Positions 1-6,125 of a stretch of 13,320 nt of DNA are shown piece by piece (positions within the stretch are counted from its first letter, which is position 1; every line of letters starts with the position of its first letter). The notes under the pieces are model-generated. The model worked only from the letters and a program-made list of their open reading frames with translations. It did no database searches and was not told where the DNA came from. The translations under genes were made by a program, and so were the position numbers. This DNA is from Anaerolineaceae bacterium (lineage in GTDB: Bacteria; Chloroflexota; Anaerolineae; Anaerolineales; Anaerolineaceae), in assembly GCA_003532515.1 (NCBI GenBank), contig DOEX01000133.1, positions 1 to 13,320 of the forward strand, written 5' to 3'.

Positions 1-3
1 ATA

Positions 4-155
4 TTGTCATTCTGAGCTGTTTAATAGGTAAGAACCCTGTTGTCATTCTGAGCTGTTTTGCGAAGAATCTTAACCTGAAGGAGATATCAGAAATTATCTA
101 CTTAAAGATTGTTGCCAATCCCACTTTGATTCACAACGGATGTTTAGGATGACAG
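4..155. repeat. Intergenic repeat cluster (GTCATTCTGAGC-type)
   Basis: The 19-mer TTGTCATTCTGAGCTGTTT occurs twice, at 4-22 and 40-58. The second copy continues into GCGAAGAATCTT (60-71). At the far end, AGGATGACAG (146-155) is an imperfect inverted counterpart of the same motif, and GATTCACAA before it loosely mirrors the GAAGAATC part. The layout is therefore one solo half-element followed by an element with imperfect terminal inverted repeats of about 116 bases. Motifs of this type recur in intergenic DNA of Chloroflexota and some other phyla (from memory, not checked). It ends three bases before the stop codon of the recombinase gene, so a folded transcript could also serve as that gene's 3' end. 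No transposase lies inside it. Confidence 0.6.
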
Positions 156-157
156 AG

Positions 158-1141
158 TTAATCCTCTTTTTGTGAATCGTCAAAAATCTCCTGGTACTTT
201 TTGTCCAGTTCATCATCTGCCAGGTGCGAATAGCGCTGTGTTACAGCAATATTCGTGTGGCGTGCCAGGACTTGAGCCAATTTAAGATTGCCCGAGCTGC
301 CGAGGATGGTTGTTACGAAGTAATGGCGAAAGGAGTGGGGTGTAATCGTCCCAACTGCGTCTTCTCCCAGGCATTCTCTCACCCGATCCCGCACAATCGC
401 TCTGCCAGTGGTGGTTGAAATCGGCTTGATTTTCTTACCAGTAGCCTTATCATGCCTGGCAAAGACCGGCAGAGAAGCCAAAGCCTTTCCGCCCACGCCG
501 TCCAATTCAGCCCGGCTGTGCAAATAATCTTTCATCGCTGTGAGACTCCGTTTCGAAAACCGCAAAACCGCTTCTTTATTGCCTTTGCCAATGATGACCG
601 CCCGACTCTCATGCCAGTCAATATCACCCCGGCGTAAATTGCAGGCTTCATGCACACGCAAGCCTGTGTCAGCTAAAGTAATAAGAAATGCTCTGTCACG
701 CAGGTTAATGAGACGCTCCTCGGTGCTATCAGTCAGCTTTTTGTTTAGATTCTCAGCATAAACAAGGACTGTTTCAATGTCTGATTTCGGAAATTGAGGC
801 AAACGGATGCCTGGTCGGCGTGTGCGCTGTTTGATGAGAAGGCGAACGCGAGGCAGGTTGATCGGAGCCAGATTTTCTCCAGCAATATATTCATAAAGTC
901 CAACTACTGCGGTCATGTAAACTTGTTCCGTGGCTGAAGAAAAATCCTTTAGAGCAGTAGCCATCCAGATCACGGCATCTTCTTTAAGTAAGTCAATCTC
1001 GCCGACTTCCAGGTCCAATCCATTCGCTGTCAGAACGTCACTAAATAAATGCATCGCATTGGCGTAGGTGCGGTAAGTGTTCGCACTTCGTGAGAGTTTG
1101 ACGGAATTCAGATAACGTTTAATGCAATCCTTAATCACCAT
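158..1141 (-). CDS. Tyrosine recombinase / phage-type integrase
   Basis: This 327-residue protein is a site-specific DNA recombinase of the lambda-integrase/XerC-XerD superfamily. Residues about 1-95 match the SAM-like N-terminal core-binding domain. Residues about 118-320 form the catalytic domain, where the active site is visible: Arg162 in TGLRVHEA, Lys186 in GKGNK, His269 and Arg272 in HSFRH, His295 in ARHTN and the nucleophile Tyr304 in TQRYSH. The set is complete, so the enzyme should be active. The start at 1141 has AAAGGG (1151-1146) four bases upstream on the minus strand. Size and layout fit Xer-like enzymes as well as solitary integrases. No excisionase, cargo gene or convincing att site is visible, so its target cannot be named. 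A repeat cluster adjoins its 3' end and a dead Nudix gene lies behind its promoter side, which suits a region of gene turnover. Confidence 0.9.
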   Translation of the reverse strand: MVIKDCIKRYLNSVKLSRSANTYRTYANAMHLFSDVLTANGLDLEVGEIDLLKEDAVIWMATALKDFSSATEQVYMTAVVGLYEYIAGENLAPINLPRVRLLIKQRTRRPGIRLPQFPKSDIETVLVYAENLNKKLTDSTEERLINLRDRAFLITLADTGLRVHEACNLRRGDIDWHESRAVIIGKGNKEAVLRFSKRSLTAMKDYLHSRAELDGVGGKALASLPVFARHDKATGKKIKPISTTTGRAIVRDRVRECLGEDAVGTITPHSFRHYFVTTILGSSGNLKLAQVLARHTNIAVTQRYSHLADDELDKKYQEIFDDSQKED

Positions 1142-1330
1142 ATAACCCTTTAATTATTGTATCTTTGCGTATAGATATAGTTCATGCATTACTTATCGTA
1201 ACCATATTATACAGTTTTATCAGGAAGCGTGGGGTGGGTTTCTTAAGTAATTATCTTCAAAGATTACTAGAGGGGAGCCGCTTTGGAAGAAGTCGAGTAT
1301 TCATTTGTATCAGGAAACTAATGATTTCGT

Positions 1331-1777
1331 TTGCGAGTACGCAGAATTCTGATTAATGGTGGCAAGGTTTTGATGGTCAGAAATGACCGGGATCCATATA
1401 ACTGTTCAGTCGGCGGCTGCGTGGAGAATGGCGAAAGTCTGAAAGAGGTAGCAGAGCGCGAAGTTTAGGTGGAAACGGGCTGGAAGTTTGAAGTAGCGCG
1501 CCTTGGTTACATTCATGAAAACTTCTTTCAAGTAAACCGTGACAGCATTTTTGAAGGTTTGACTTGCCACGATTTGACATTTTATTACCTGATGAAATGG
1601 GAACCAAATTTTACTTTGAATGACATTAATTTGACGCTGGACGTGCTCCAGGAACACCTGGTTTGGCTTGATATTGATGGGTTAGCAAACACAGACTTGG
1701 TGGTGTATCCAGAATTCTTTTCTCAGAAATTGAAACAGATAAGTTTCACTCCGAAACACATCGTAACGATTAAATAA
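1331..1777 (+). pseudogene. Nudix hydrolase remnant with in-frame TAG
   Basis: Reading frame 2 from about 1331 encodes a typical Nudix protein: an N-terminal strand (RRILINGGKVLMVRNDRD), then the Nudix box GGCVENGESLKEVAEREV, then a TAG stop at 1466-1468, then VETGW. The family consensus is GX5EX7REUXEEXGU, so the stop sits exactly at the residue between REV and the EExG part. The same frame continues uninterrupted to TAA at 1775-1777 and ends YPEFFSQKL...KHIVTIK, a C-terminus common in Nudix hydrolases of about 150 residues. A GTG at 1469 just after the stop could start a 102-residue product, but it would lack half of the catalytic helix. No ATG with a ribosome binding site is seen upstream: the frame is closed by TGA at 1322-1324, so the 5' end may also be lost. 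The intact protein would cleave a nucleoside diphosphate linked to some other group; the substrate is unknown. Confidence 0.75.
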
Positions 1778-1859
1778 ATCAAATCAACGAAGCAGAACAA
1801 TCGGCTACGTTACAACTACTGATAAGGTGACCTCTAAACTCAATCTTCATGATTCGGCT

Positions 1860-1890
1860 TATAATTGTGTAATCATCCATTTGGTACAAT
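1860..1890 (+). promoter_or_regulatory. Candidate promoter elements for the WD40 lipoprotein gene
   Basis: Two -10-like hexamers lie upstream of the lipoprotein gene: TATAAT at 1860-1865, and TACAAT at 1885-1890 preceded by TGG, which resembles an extended -10. Neither has a convincing -35 hexamer at 16-18 bases. The gene must be transcribed from this gap, since it follows a dead gene, but which element is used is a guess. Confidence 0.3.
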
Positions 1891-1941
1891 TTGCGATCCT
1901 CCATCCTTTTGATTAGGCTATTATTTGAGAGGAGGCCAATA

Positions 1942-3528
1942 ATGAGGTGTAGATTTGTTTATTGCGTAGCTTGGTTTCTATTACTTTGCATAATCGCTTC
2001 AGCATGCAACTCACAAGAACCACAAACCGCTGCAGAGATTTCGTTTCCATCCATAACGCCTGAAATTAATACGGAAGGTCTTGCGACGAAGACAGCAGCC
2101 GCACTTACTTCTACGCCGACTCTTGTTCAACCCACAACGACACCAACACCGACATCAACACCTGATCTTGCTGAGATAGCCAGGTTAATGTCACAGGTCG
2201 CACGCGGACAGGGAGTTGCGGATGCGGGTGTCTACGACCCTTATGCGCCAGGATCGCATCCCTTTGTGATCCTCGGACAATCAGGAATAATGCATTCATT
2301 CAATGACGACGTGCCAATCGAATGGCAGCCTAAAACAGTTAGCGAGACTGAGTTGGTGGTCACCGTCGAGAACCGTAGAGATGTATTCGACAGTCAAGAG
2401 TACGGCACGAGTACTGGAATTGGGCTTTTTACCATTTTTAGTTATCGCTGGTCAATGGACGTTAAAGCACGCTTGGCGCGCAGTGGGGAAATCCTGATGG
2501 CAACAACTTTGCTGGGTTCAGAACCACAAGCGTTCCCAGAGACCGCAACTTCTGACATGGCACCGGAAGGATCTTCGCTAGGCTATGGAGACCTTGAAAA
2601 TTGGCTTCAAAATTGGTTGATGTGTGATGGACGCCCAGTGTGTCTGAAGCCATTGAGCACGCTGGAAGGGCACACGGGGGTCGTAAACAGCGTAGCGTTC
2701 TCGCCTGATGGAGAGACCCTGGTTTCAGGATCGGTGGACCAGACCTTGCGAATGTGGAGAGTCTCGGATGGGACTTTGCTGCGTAAGTTGGAAGGACACA
2801 CGGATCAGGTGTATGGCGTGGCCTTCTCGCCAGATGGACAGACGCTGGCTTCCGGATCGATGGACCAGACTGTGCGACTATGGCGGGTTTCAGACGGGAA
2901 ATTGCTGCGTAAACTGGAAGGGCACACAGGCGATGTGATCAGTGTGGCATTCTCACCTGATGGACAGACGCTGGCTTCAGGATCAGTGGATAAGACCGTG
3001 CGGGTATGGCGAGTTTCGGATGGGGCTTTACTGTACAAGCTATTTTCTAACGACGGTGTGATCAGCGTGGCGTTCTCACCTGATGGGCAGATGCTGGCCT
3101 CGGCATCACTGGACCGGACCTTGCGGTTGTGGCGAGTTTCCGATGGTTTCCTGTTGCGCACATTTTGGGGACACACAGACGCAGCGATCTGCGTGTCGTT
3201 CTCACCCGATGGTCAGATGCTGGCTTCCGGATCGATTGACAATGCTGTTCGACTCTGGCGAGTAGCCGATGGCACCTTGATGAATACACTGGAAGGGCAT
3301 ACGATCGCAGTTTTTAGTGTGGCGTTTTCTCCTGATGGGCAAAAGTTGGTTTCGGGATCAATGGACAATACCGTACGGATGTGGCGAGTGTCGGATGGGG
3401 CTTTGCTGAGCACGCTCAGCTCTGCAGATCCTATTGTGACCGTGGCGTTCTCGCCTGATGGTCAGACACTGGCGTCAGGATCAACAAATGGTACTGCGCG
3501 ACTGTGGCTGGTCTTCAACGGGGAGTAA
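1942..3528 (+). CDS. Secreted lipoprotein with seven-blade WD40 propeller
   Basis: The start at ATG 1942 is chosen because GGAGG (1931-1935) stands six bases upstream and the protein then opens directly with a signal peptide; an in-frame upstream start at 1891 would add 17 residues without a ribosome binding site. The 528-residue product has basic residues, a hydrophobic segment (about 5-19) and a lipobox ending in ASAC, so Cys22 should be lipidated and the protein anchored outside the membrane. A Thr/Pro-rich linker follows (about 55-74). A region of about 135 residues (93-228) of unnamed fold comes next, with YDPYAPGSHP near its start and an NWLQNWL end. Seven WD40 repeats (about 239-528) complete the protein, enough for one closed propeller. 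Most carry the core VAFSPDGQTLASGS and end in LWRVSDG. WD40 propellers are scaffolds for protein or ligand binding, so a surface-exposed binding role is inferred; no catalytic motif is seen. Confidence 0.85.
   Translation: MRCRFVYCVAWFLLLCIIASACNSQEPQTAAEISFPSITPEINTEGLATKTAAALTSTPTLVQPTTTPTPTSTPDLAEIARLMSQVARGQGVADAGVYDPYAPGSHPFVILGQSGIMHSFNDDVPIEWQPKTVSETELVVTVENRRDVFDSQEYGTSTGIGLFTIFSYRWSMDVKARLARSGEILMATTLLGSEPQAFPETATSDMAPEGSSLGYGDLENWLQNWLMCDGRPVCLKPLSTLEGHTGVVNSVAFSPDGETLVSGSVDQTLRMWRVSDGTLLRKLEGHTDQVYGVAFSPDGQTLASGSMDQTVRLWRVSDGKLLRKLEGHTGDVISVAFSPDGQTLASGSVDKTVRVWRVSDGALLYKLFSNDGVISVAFSPDGQMLASASLDRTLRLWRVSDGFLLRTFWGHTDAAICVSFSPDGQMLASGSIDNAVRLWRVADGTLMNTLEGHTIAVFSVAFSPDGQKLVSGSMDNTVRMWRVSDGALLSTLSSADPIVTVAFSPDGQTLASGSTNGTARLWLVFNGE
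2653..3525 (+). repeat. Seven tandem WD40-coding repeats
   Basis: Seven direct repeats of about 120-126 bases each encode one propeller blade. Repeats 2, 3 and 6 are closest to each other at the protein level, with cores such as EGHT...VAFSPDGQ. Repeats 4 and 7 lack the EGHT element and are a little shorter. DNA similarity is strong in the SPDGQ and WRVSDG parts, which suggests tandem duplication with ongoing exchange between copies. It also makes copy number in this gene prone to assembly error. Confidence 0.85.
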
Positions 3529-3720
3529 AGTCAGTGATTTGTAAAAGATAGGTAAAAGTCACACGAATCCTAAGCTTACGATAATGATACTTATCATAAC
3601 CTAAGACCCAAATTGACCATTCTCTCTCCTCCCCTCTTTTTTTTATCAATTATGAAAGATATGAATTGTCGATAAGTAATTCCAAAGATACAAAAATCTT
3701 TTTGAAATGATGAGTCTCGA

Positions 3721-3752
3721 GACGTCAGGTTGAAAGACGCAACCTGACCTAC
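3721..3752. repeat. 32-base intergenic element, copy 1 (perfect hairpin)
   Basis: The element begins GACGTC and ends CCTGACCTAC. Inside it GTCAGGTTG (3724-3732) and CAACCTGAC (3740-3748) form a perfect nine-base stem with a seven-base loop. A related copy starts 133 bases downstream and matches at 28 of 32 positions. There is no T tract, so it does not look like a standard terminator. Confidence 0.6.
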
Positions 3753-3853
3753 ATTTACAACCCCTACCCCTTCCATTTCACGATTGCATAAGGAATGAAT
3801 TATCAATGATTCGTTACAAGAATAAATGATTGAATAGAGATGACAATCCTCGT

Positions 3854-3885
3854 GACGTCAAGTCGAAAATCGCAACCTGACCTAC
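3854..3885. repeat. 32-base intergenic element, copy 2 (decayed hairpin)
   Basis: This is the second copy of the element at 3721-3752, with four differences. Two of them fall in the left arm and leave a stem with mismatches; the right arm CAACCTGAC is unchanged. Similar bases (CTCG) precede both copies, so the repeated unit may be slightly longer than 32 bases. Confidence 0.55.
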
Positions 3886-4024
3886 ACCATCTATACTGAT
3901 GATCTATGGAAAAGAAATTCAAGAATAAATGCAAAGCCTGGAAATATAGACTCAGAAGCAAATTTTCTGCATGGCGGATAGATAATCTTCACGTCAACAA
4001 CCTCCATAAAACCCGTTCTAAAAC

Positions 4025-4438
4025 TTAACCCCTCTCTTTCAAAACCTTCCAGGCACCCAGCCAGGGTTCGCCCAAACGATTTTTGTCAGAAACTTCCACC
4101 TTATTGAATTGCTGAGCCACCAGGATCAATTCTGTTGCAATTTTTCCCCAATCCTGCCTCAAAACAGCCTTCTCCAGGGCTAAACGGCGTCCTTCGGTCC
4201 AGTCCCATTCCATTCTGAAACGATCTGCCTTGAGCCAATAATCGCGTTTCTCCCAGGCTGTTGCGCTTAAGTCCACTGATTCTTCGATCTTTTCCAAAGC
4301 CAACACAACGTAGGCAGCCATATCCAGGCTTTCTTTATCAGGCTGCCCTTTTTGCATCAGTTTCCTGACAGCCAGTACGATCGATTTAGTAAGCCGGTTG
4401 CGGTAAGTTGTGCCGCTTTCACTTGGTTTAATAGTCAT
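4025..4438 (-). CDS. Conserved-looking hypothetical protein, 137 residues
   Basis: I do not recognise this protein. The start is placed at ATG 4438-4436 because AAAGGA (4452-4447) lies eight bases upstream on the minus strand; an in-frame start at 4495 would add 19 residues but lies at or upstream of the predicted promoter. The product is soluble with no signal peptide or membrane segment. It appears mostly helical, with a Leu/Ala-rich stretch (AAYVVLALEKIEESVDLSA, about residues 41-59) and a Trp-rich middle with WEKRDYWLKADRFRMEWDW (about 62-80). It ends in a basic segment GAWKVLKERG. Charged and aromatic residues are spaced as in a small helical-bundle protein, but no catalytic motif is evident. 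It is transcribed divergently from the lysine operon; whether the two are linked in function cannot be told from sequence. Confidence 0.6.
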   Translation of the reverse strand: MTIKPSESGTTYRNRLTKSIVLAVRKLMQKGQPDKESLDMAAYVVLALEKIEESVDLSATAWEKRDYWLKADRFRMEWDWTEGRRLALEKAVLRQDWGKIATELILVAQQFNKVEVSDKNRLGEPWLGAWKVLKERG

Positions 4439-4460
4439 CCATTGATTCCTTTGAATAAAT

Positions 4461-4474
4461 AATTGCCGGCAATT
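4461..4474. promoter_or_regulatory. 14-base perfect palindrome, possible operator
   Basis: AATTGCCGGCAATT reads the same on both strands. It overlaps the first bases of the predicted minus-strand -10 box (4477-4472) and covers the probable transcription start of the 4025-4438 gene. This is where a repressor operator often sits. No regulator gene is in the window, so the binding protein is unknown. Confidence 0.4.
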
Positions 4475-4502
4475 ATACCAACTCCCCCACCCCATTAGTC
4501 AA
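4472..4502 (-). promoter_or_regulatory. Predicted promoter of the 4025-4438 gene
   Basis: On the minus strand TTGACT (4502-4497) and a perfect TATAAT (4477-4472) are separated by 19 bases. The spacer is longer than the preferred 17, but both hexamers are close to the sigma-70 consensus. The 5' untranslated part would be about 25-30 bases and contains the AAAGGA ribosome binding site. Confidence 0.5.
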
Positions 4503-4570
4503 AAGTTACAATAATAGGATATGTATATACATGTACTTGTGAATTTAGTATCAATTGGCAAATTTCACCC

Positions 4571-4599
4571 TTTCAACAAAATTCCTTTTCAGATATAAT
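4571..4599 (+). promoter_or_regulatory. Predicted promoter of the lysine fermentation operon
   Basis: A perfect TATAAT (4594-4599) is preceded at 17 bases by TTTCAA (4571-4576), a weak -35 match. Transcription would start near 4606, giving a leader of about 235 bases that holds the whole riboswitch and terminator before kal. The position directly ahead of the aptamer supports this choice. Confidence 0.6.
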
Positions 4600-4640
4600 T
4601 TCTAATACAGACAAGCGTCTGGAAAACCGAATATTTTTCA

Positions 4641-4798
4641 ATAGAGGCGCGGCGGATCGCGTAGAGACTTCGCAGGTTCCCAGGACTGGGGGAAGAATCG
4701 AATTATCCGTTGCCGAAAGGGCTAAGGAGAGTCCTCTCCCCTACCTTGGTGCGCCGAACCAACTTCGGCCACTGTCATGCATTCGCATGGAGCGCTAT
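4641..4798 (+). ncRNA. Lysine riboswitch (L-box) aptamer
   Basis: The leader contains the conserved core of the lysine riboswitch in the right order. These are ATAGAGGCGC (4641-4650) at the 5' end, GTAGAGA (4661-4667) as the loop-E/kink-turn side of P2, TTGCCGAA (4710-4717) at the start of P4, and CACTGTCA (4770-4777) with TGGAGCGCTAT (4788-4798) at the 3' end. The B. subtilis lysC aptamer shows the same blocks (AGAGGTGC, GCCGAAG, CTGTCA, TGGAGGGCTAT). Helices seen include CGGAT/ATCCG for P2, TTCCC/GGGAA for P3 and ATGC/GCAT for P5. P1 pairs ATAG (4641-4644) with CTAT (4795-4798) and is short. The RNA binds free L-lysine. Here it precedes a lysine degradation operon, and its P1 3' strand overlaps the following terminator. 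Confidence 0.9.
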
Positions 4799-4826
4799 GT
4801 GTTCTTATTAACACATAGCGTTTTTT
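4793..4826 (+). terminator. Riboswitch-controlled intrinsic terminator
   Basis: A perfect 11-base stem (CGCTATGTGTT, 4793-4803, with AACACATAGCG, 4810-4820), a six-base loop CTTATT and six T residues (4821-4826) make a standard Rho-independent terminator. It lies 17 bases before kal. Its 5' arm contains CTAT at 4795-4798, the 3' strand of the aptamer P1 helix. Aptamer closure and terminator formation are therefore mutually exclusive, which predicts that lysine relieves termination. Confidence 0.9.
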
Positions 4827-4843
4827 AATCGAAAGGGAATAAG

Positions 4844-5230
4844 ATGGACAACGTTTTAATCAGATTACGTATAGGGACCGAACACGCCCACTATGGCGGA
4901 GGGCTGGTTGACGGTGCCTTCCTCACCAAGCTTTTTGGCGATGTTGCCACTGAGTTACTCATCCGCCGCGATGGCGATGAAGGTCTGTTCAGAGCTTATG
5001 ACAATATCGAGTTTTTAGCTCCAGTTTACGCAGGTGACTTCATCGAAGCCAAAGGCTGGATCACCAGCGAAGGCAACACCTCTCGAAAAATGACTTTCGA
5101 AGCCTGGAAAGTGATTGCTCCACGACCAGACATCAGCGATTCTGCTGCCGAAGTGCTGGCAGAGCCTATCCTGGTTTGCCGGGCAAGCGGTACCTGCGTC
5201 ACACCCAAAGATAAACAACGTCTCGGATAA
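4844..5230 (+). CDS. kal: 3-aminobutyryl-CoA ammonia-lyase
   Basis: Kal removes ammonia from L-3-aminobutyryl-CoA to give crotonyl-CoA, the last lysine-specific step of the fermentation (EC 4.3.1.14). The 128-residue length and hot-dog-fold character fit the family. The segment HAHYGGGLVDGAFLTKLFGD (14-33) resembles the substrate-binding helix of hot-dog enzymes, and YDNIEFLAPVYAGD (52-65) the following strand pair that MaoC/thioesterase relatives also share. The ATG at 4844 has GAAAGGG about six bases upstream. It is the first gene behind the riboswitch terminator and is separated from kce by 32 bases. Length and neighbours decide the name; by itself the sequence would be called a hot-dog-fold protein. 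Confidence 0.88.
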   Translation: MDNVLIRLRIGTEHAHYGGGLVDGAFLTKLFGDVATELLIRRDGDEGLFRAYDNIEFLAPVYAGDFIEAKGWITSEGNTSRKMTFEAWKVIAPRPDISDSAAEVLAEPILVCRASGTCVTPKDKQRLG

Positions 5231-5262
5231 CACCGGGCAGAAACATTCCAAAGGAGAGAGTA

Positions 5263-6099
5263 ATGAGTACCCACAAAGTGATCATCACCGCTGCAATTAG
5301 CGGTGCTGAAGTTACCCAGGAAATGAACCCTGCTGTCCCCTATACGATCGAACAGTATGTTCGCGAAGCCAAACTCGCCTACGCGGCTGGTGCGGCGATT
5401 ATTCATCTGCATGCCCGTTTTGACGATGGCACTCCCACACAGGATCGTGAACGCTTTCGTGTGCTGATCGACGCGATCCAGGCAGCCTGCCCTGAAGCGA
5501 TCATCCAACCTTCCACTGGTGGGGCAACTGGCATGACAGCCGAAGAGCGCCTGCAGCCAACAGAGTTAAATCCTGAAATGGCGAGCCTGGACTGCGGAAC
5601 GATGAACTTTGGTGGAGATGATATTTTTGTCAACACTGAAAACATGATCATCGAATTTGTTGCCCAAATGAACGAGCGTGGTATCAAACCGGAATTGGAA
5701 TGCTTTGATAAGAGCCATGTAGATATGGCTCTCAGATTAGTACGCAAGGGACATATCAAGCCCCCTCTACACTTCAACTTCGTGTTGGGTGTCAATGGCG
5801 GCGCCGCAGGGACTCCCCGCGACTTGTTGTTCCTCAAGGAGTCAATTCCTGCGGACGCAACCTTCACCGTCACCGGTGTCGGACGTTGCCAACTGGATAT
5901 GAACGTAATGGGAATGCTCCTTGGCGGGCATGTTCGGGTTGGTTTTGAGGATAACCTGAAGTACGACCGCGAACGCATGGGTGTCTCAAATGCAGAATTT
6001 GTTGAACGCATTGTGAGGATTGCAAAAGAACTGAACTTAGAAATCGCCACGCCGGCTGAAGCCCGCCAGATTTTGGGCATGCCCGAGCGTGTTAAATAA
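5263..6099 (+). CDS. kce: 3-keto-5-aminohexanoate cleavage enzyme
   Basis: Kce belongs to the BKACE (DUF849) family. It condenses 5-amino-3-oxohexanoate with acetyl-CoA and cleaves the product to L-3-aminobutyryl-CoA and acetoacetate (EC 2.3.1.247). The 278-residue protein is a full-length TIM barrel. The metal site is visible as His48 and His50 in IIHLHAR, with Glu229 in VGFEDN as third ligand; the characterised Cloacimonas enzyme has zinc on two His and one Glu at nearly the same positions. QPSTGG and ECFDKSH are further family blocks. AAGGAGAG (5251-5258) is a strong ribosome binding site four bases before the ATG. It lies between kal and kdd, the pathway neighbours on either side. Confidence 0.95.
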   Translation: MSTHKVIITAAISGAEVTQEMNPAVPYTIEQYVREAKLAYAAGAAIIHLHARFDDGTPTQDRERFRVLIDAIQAACPEAIIQPSTGGATGMTAEERLQPTELNPEMASLDCGTMNFGGDDIFVNTENMIIEFVAQMNERGIKPELECFDKSHVDMALRLVRKGHIKPPLHFNFVLGVNGGAAGTPRDLLFLKESIPADATFTVTGVGRCQLDMNVMGMLLGGHVRVGFEDNLKYDRERMGVSNAEFVERIVRIAKELNLEIATPAEARQILGMPERVK

Positions 6100-6125
6100 C
6101 AGACAATAATTGGAGGATTTGATTT

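Larger units (their letters stand above)
3529..4024. other. Gene-free intergenic stretch
   Basis: I see no supported gene here. A 70-codon minus-strand frame (3594-3806) has no ribosome binding site, no recognisable motif, and runs across one of the repeat elements, so it is left out. The stretch is AT-rich, holds a pyrimidine run (about 3620-3645), a short dyad ATGATA/TATCAT near 3585 without a T tract, and the two 32-base elements listed separately. The neighbouring genes converge on it, yet no clear intrinsic terminator was found for either. Confidence 0.6.

Noticed and set aside
1165..1356. A small hydrophobic plus-strand frame of 63 codons
   Set aside because: It has a TTG start, no ribosome binding site and no family resemblance, and it runs into the Nudix remnant in another frame.
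1463..1471. Programmed stop-codon read-through or amber-encoded residue in the Nudix gene
   Set aside because: No pyrrolysine-type or read-through signal was seen near the TAG, and the 5' end of the gene also appears lost, so simple decay is more likely.
1891..1941. Upstream in-frame extension of the WD40 lipoprotein
   Set aside because: GGAGG directly before ATG 1942 and a signal peptide that begins right there fix the start; the extension would put charged residues ahead of the signal sequence.
2805..3176. A 123-codon minus-strand frame with internal repeats
   Set aside because: Its repeats are the mirror image of the WD40-coding repeats; it is a shadow of the lipoprotein gene.
3594..3806. 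A 70-codon minus-strand frame in the gene-free stretch
   Set aside because: There is no ribosome binding site, and the frame includes the hairpin repeat and a pyrimidine run; composition looks non-coding.
4439..4495. Longer start for the small minus-strand gene
   Set aside because: The longer start lies at or upstream of the predicted -10 box, and the added residues look untranslated; AAAGGA fits the start at 4438.
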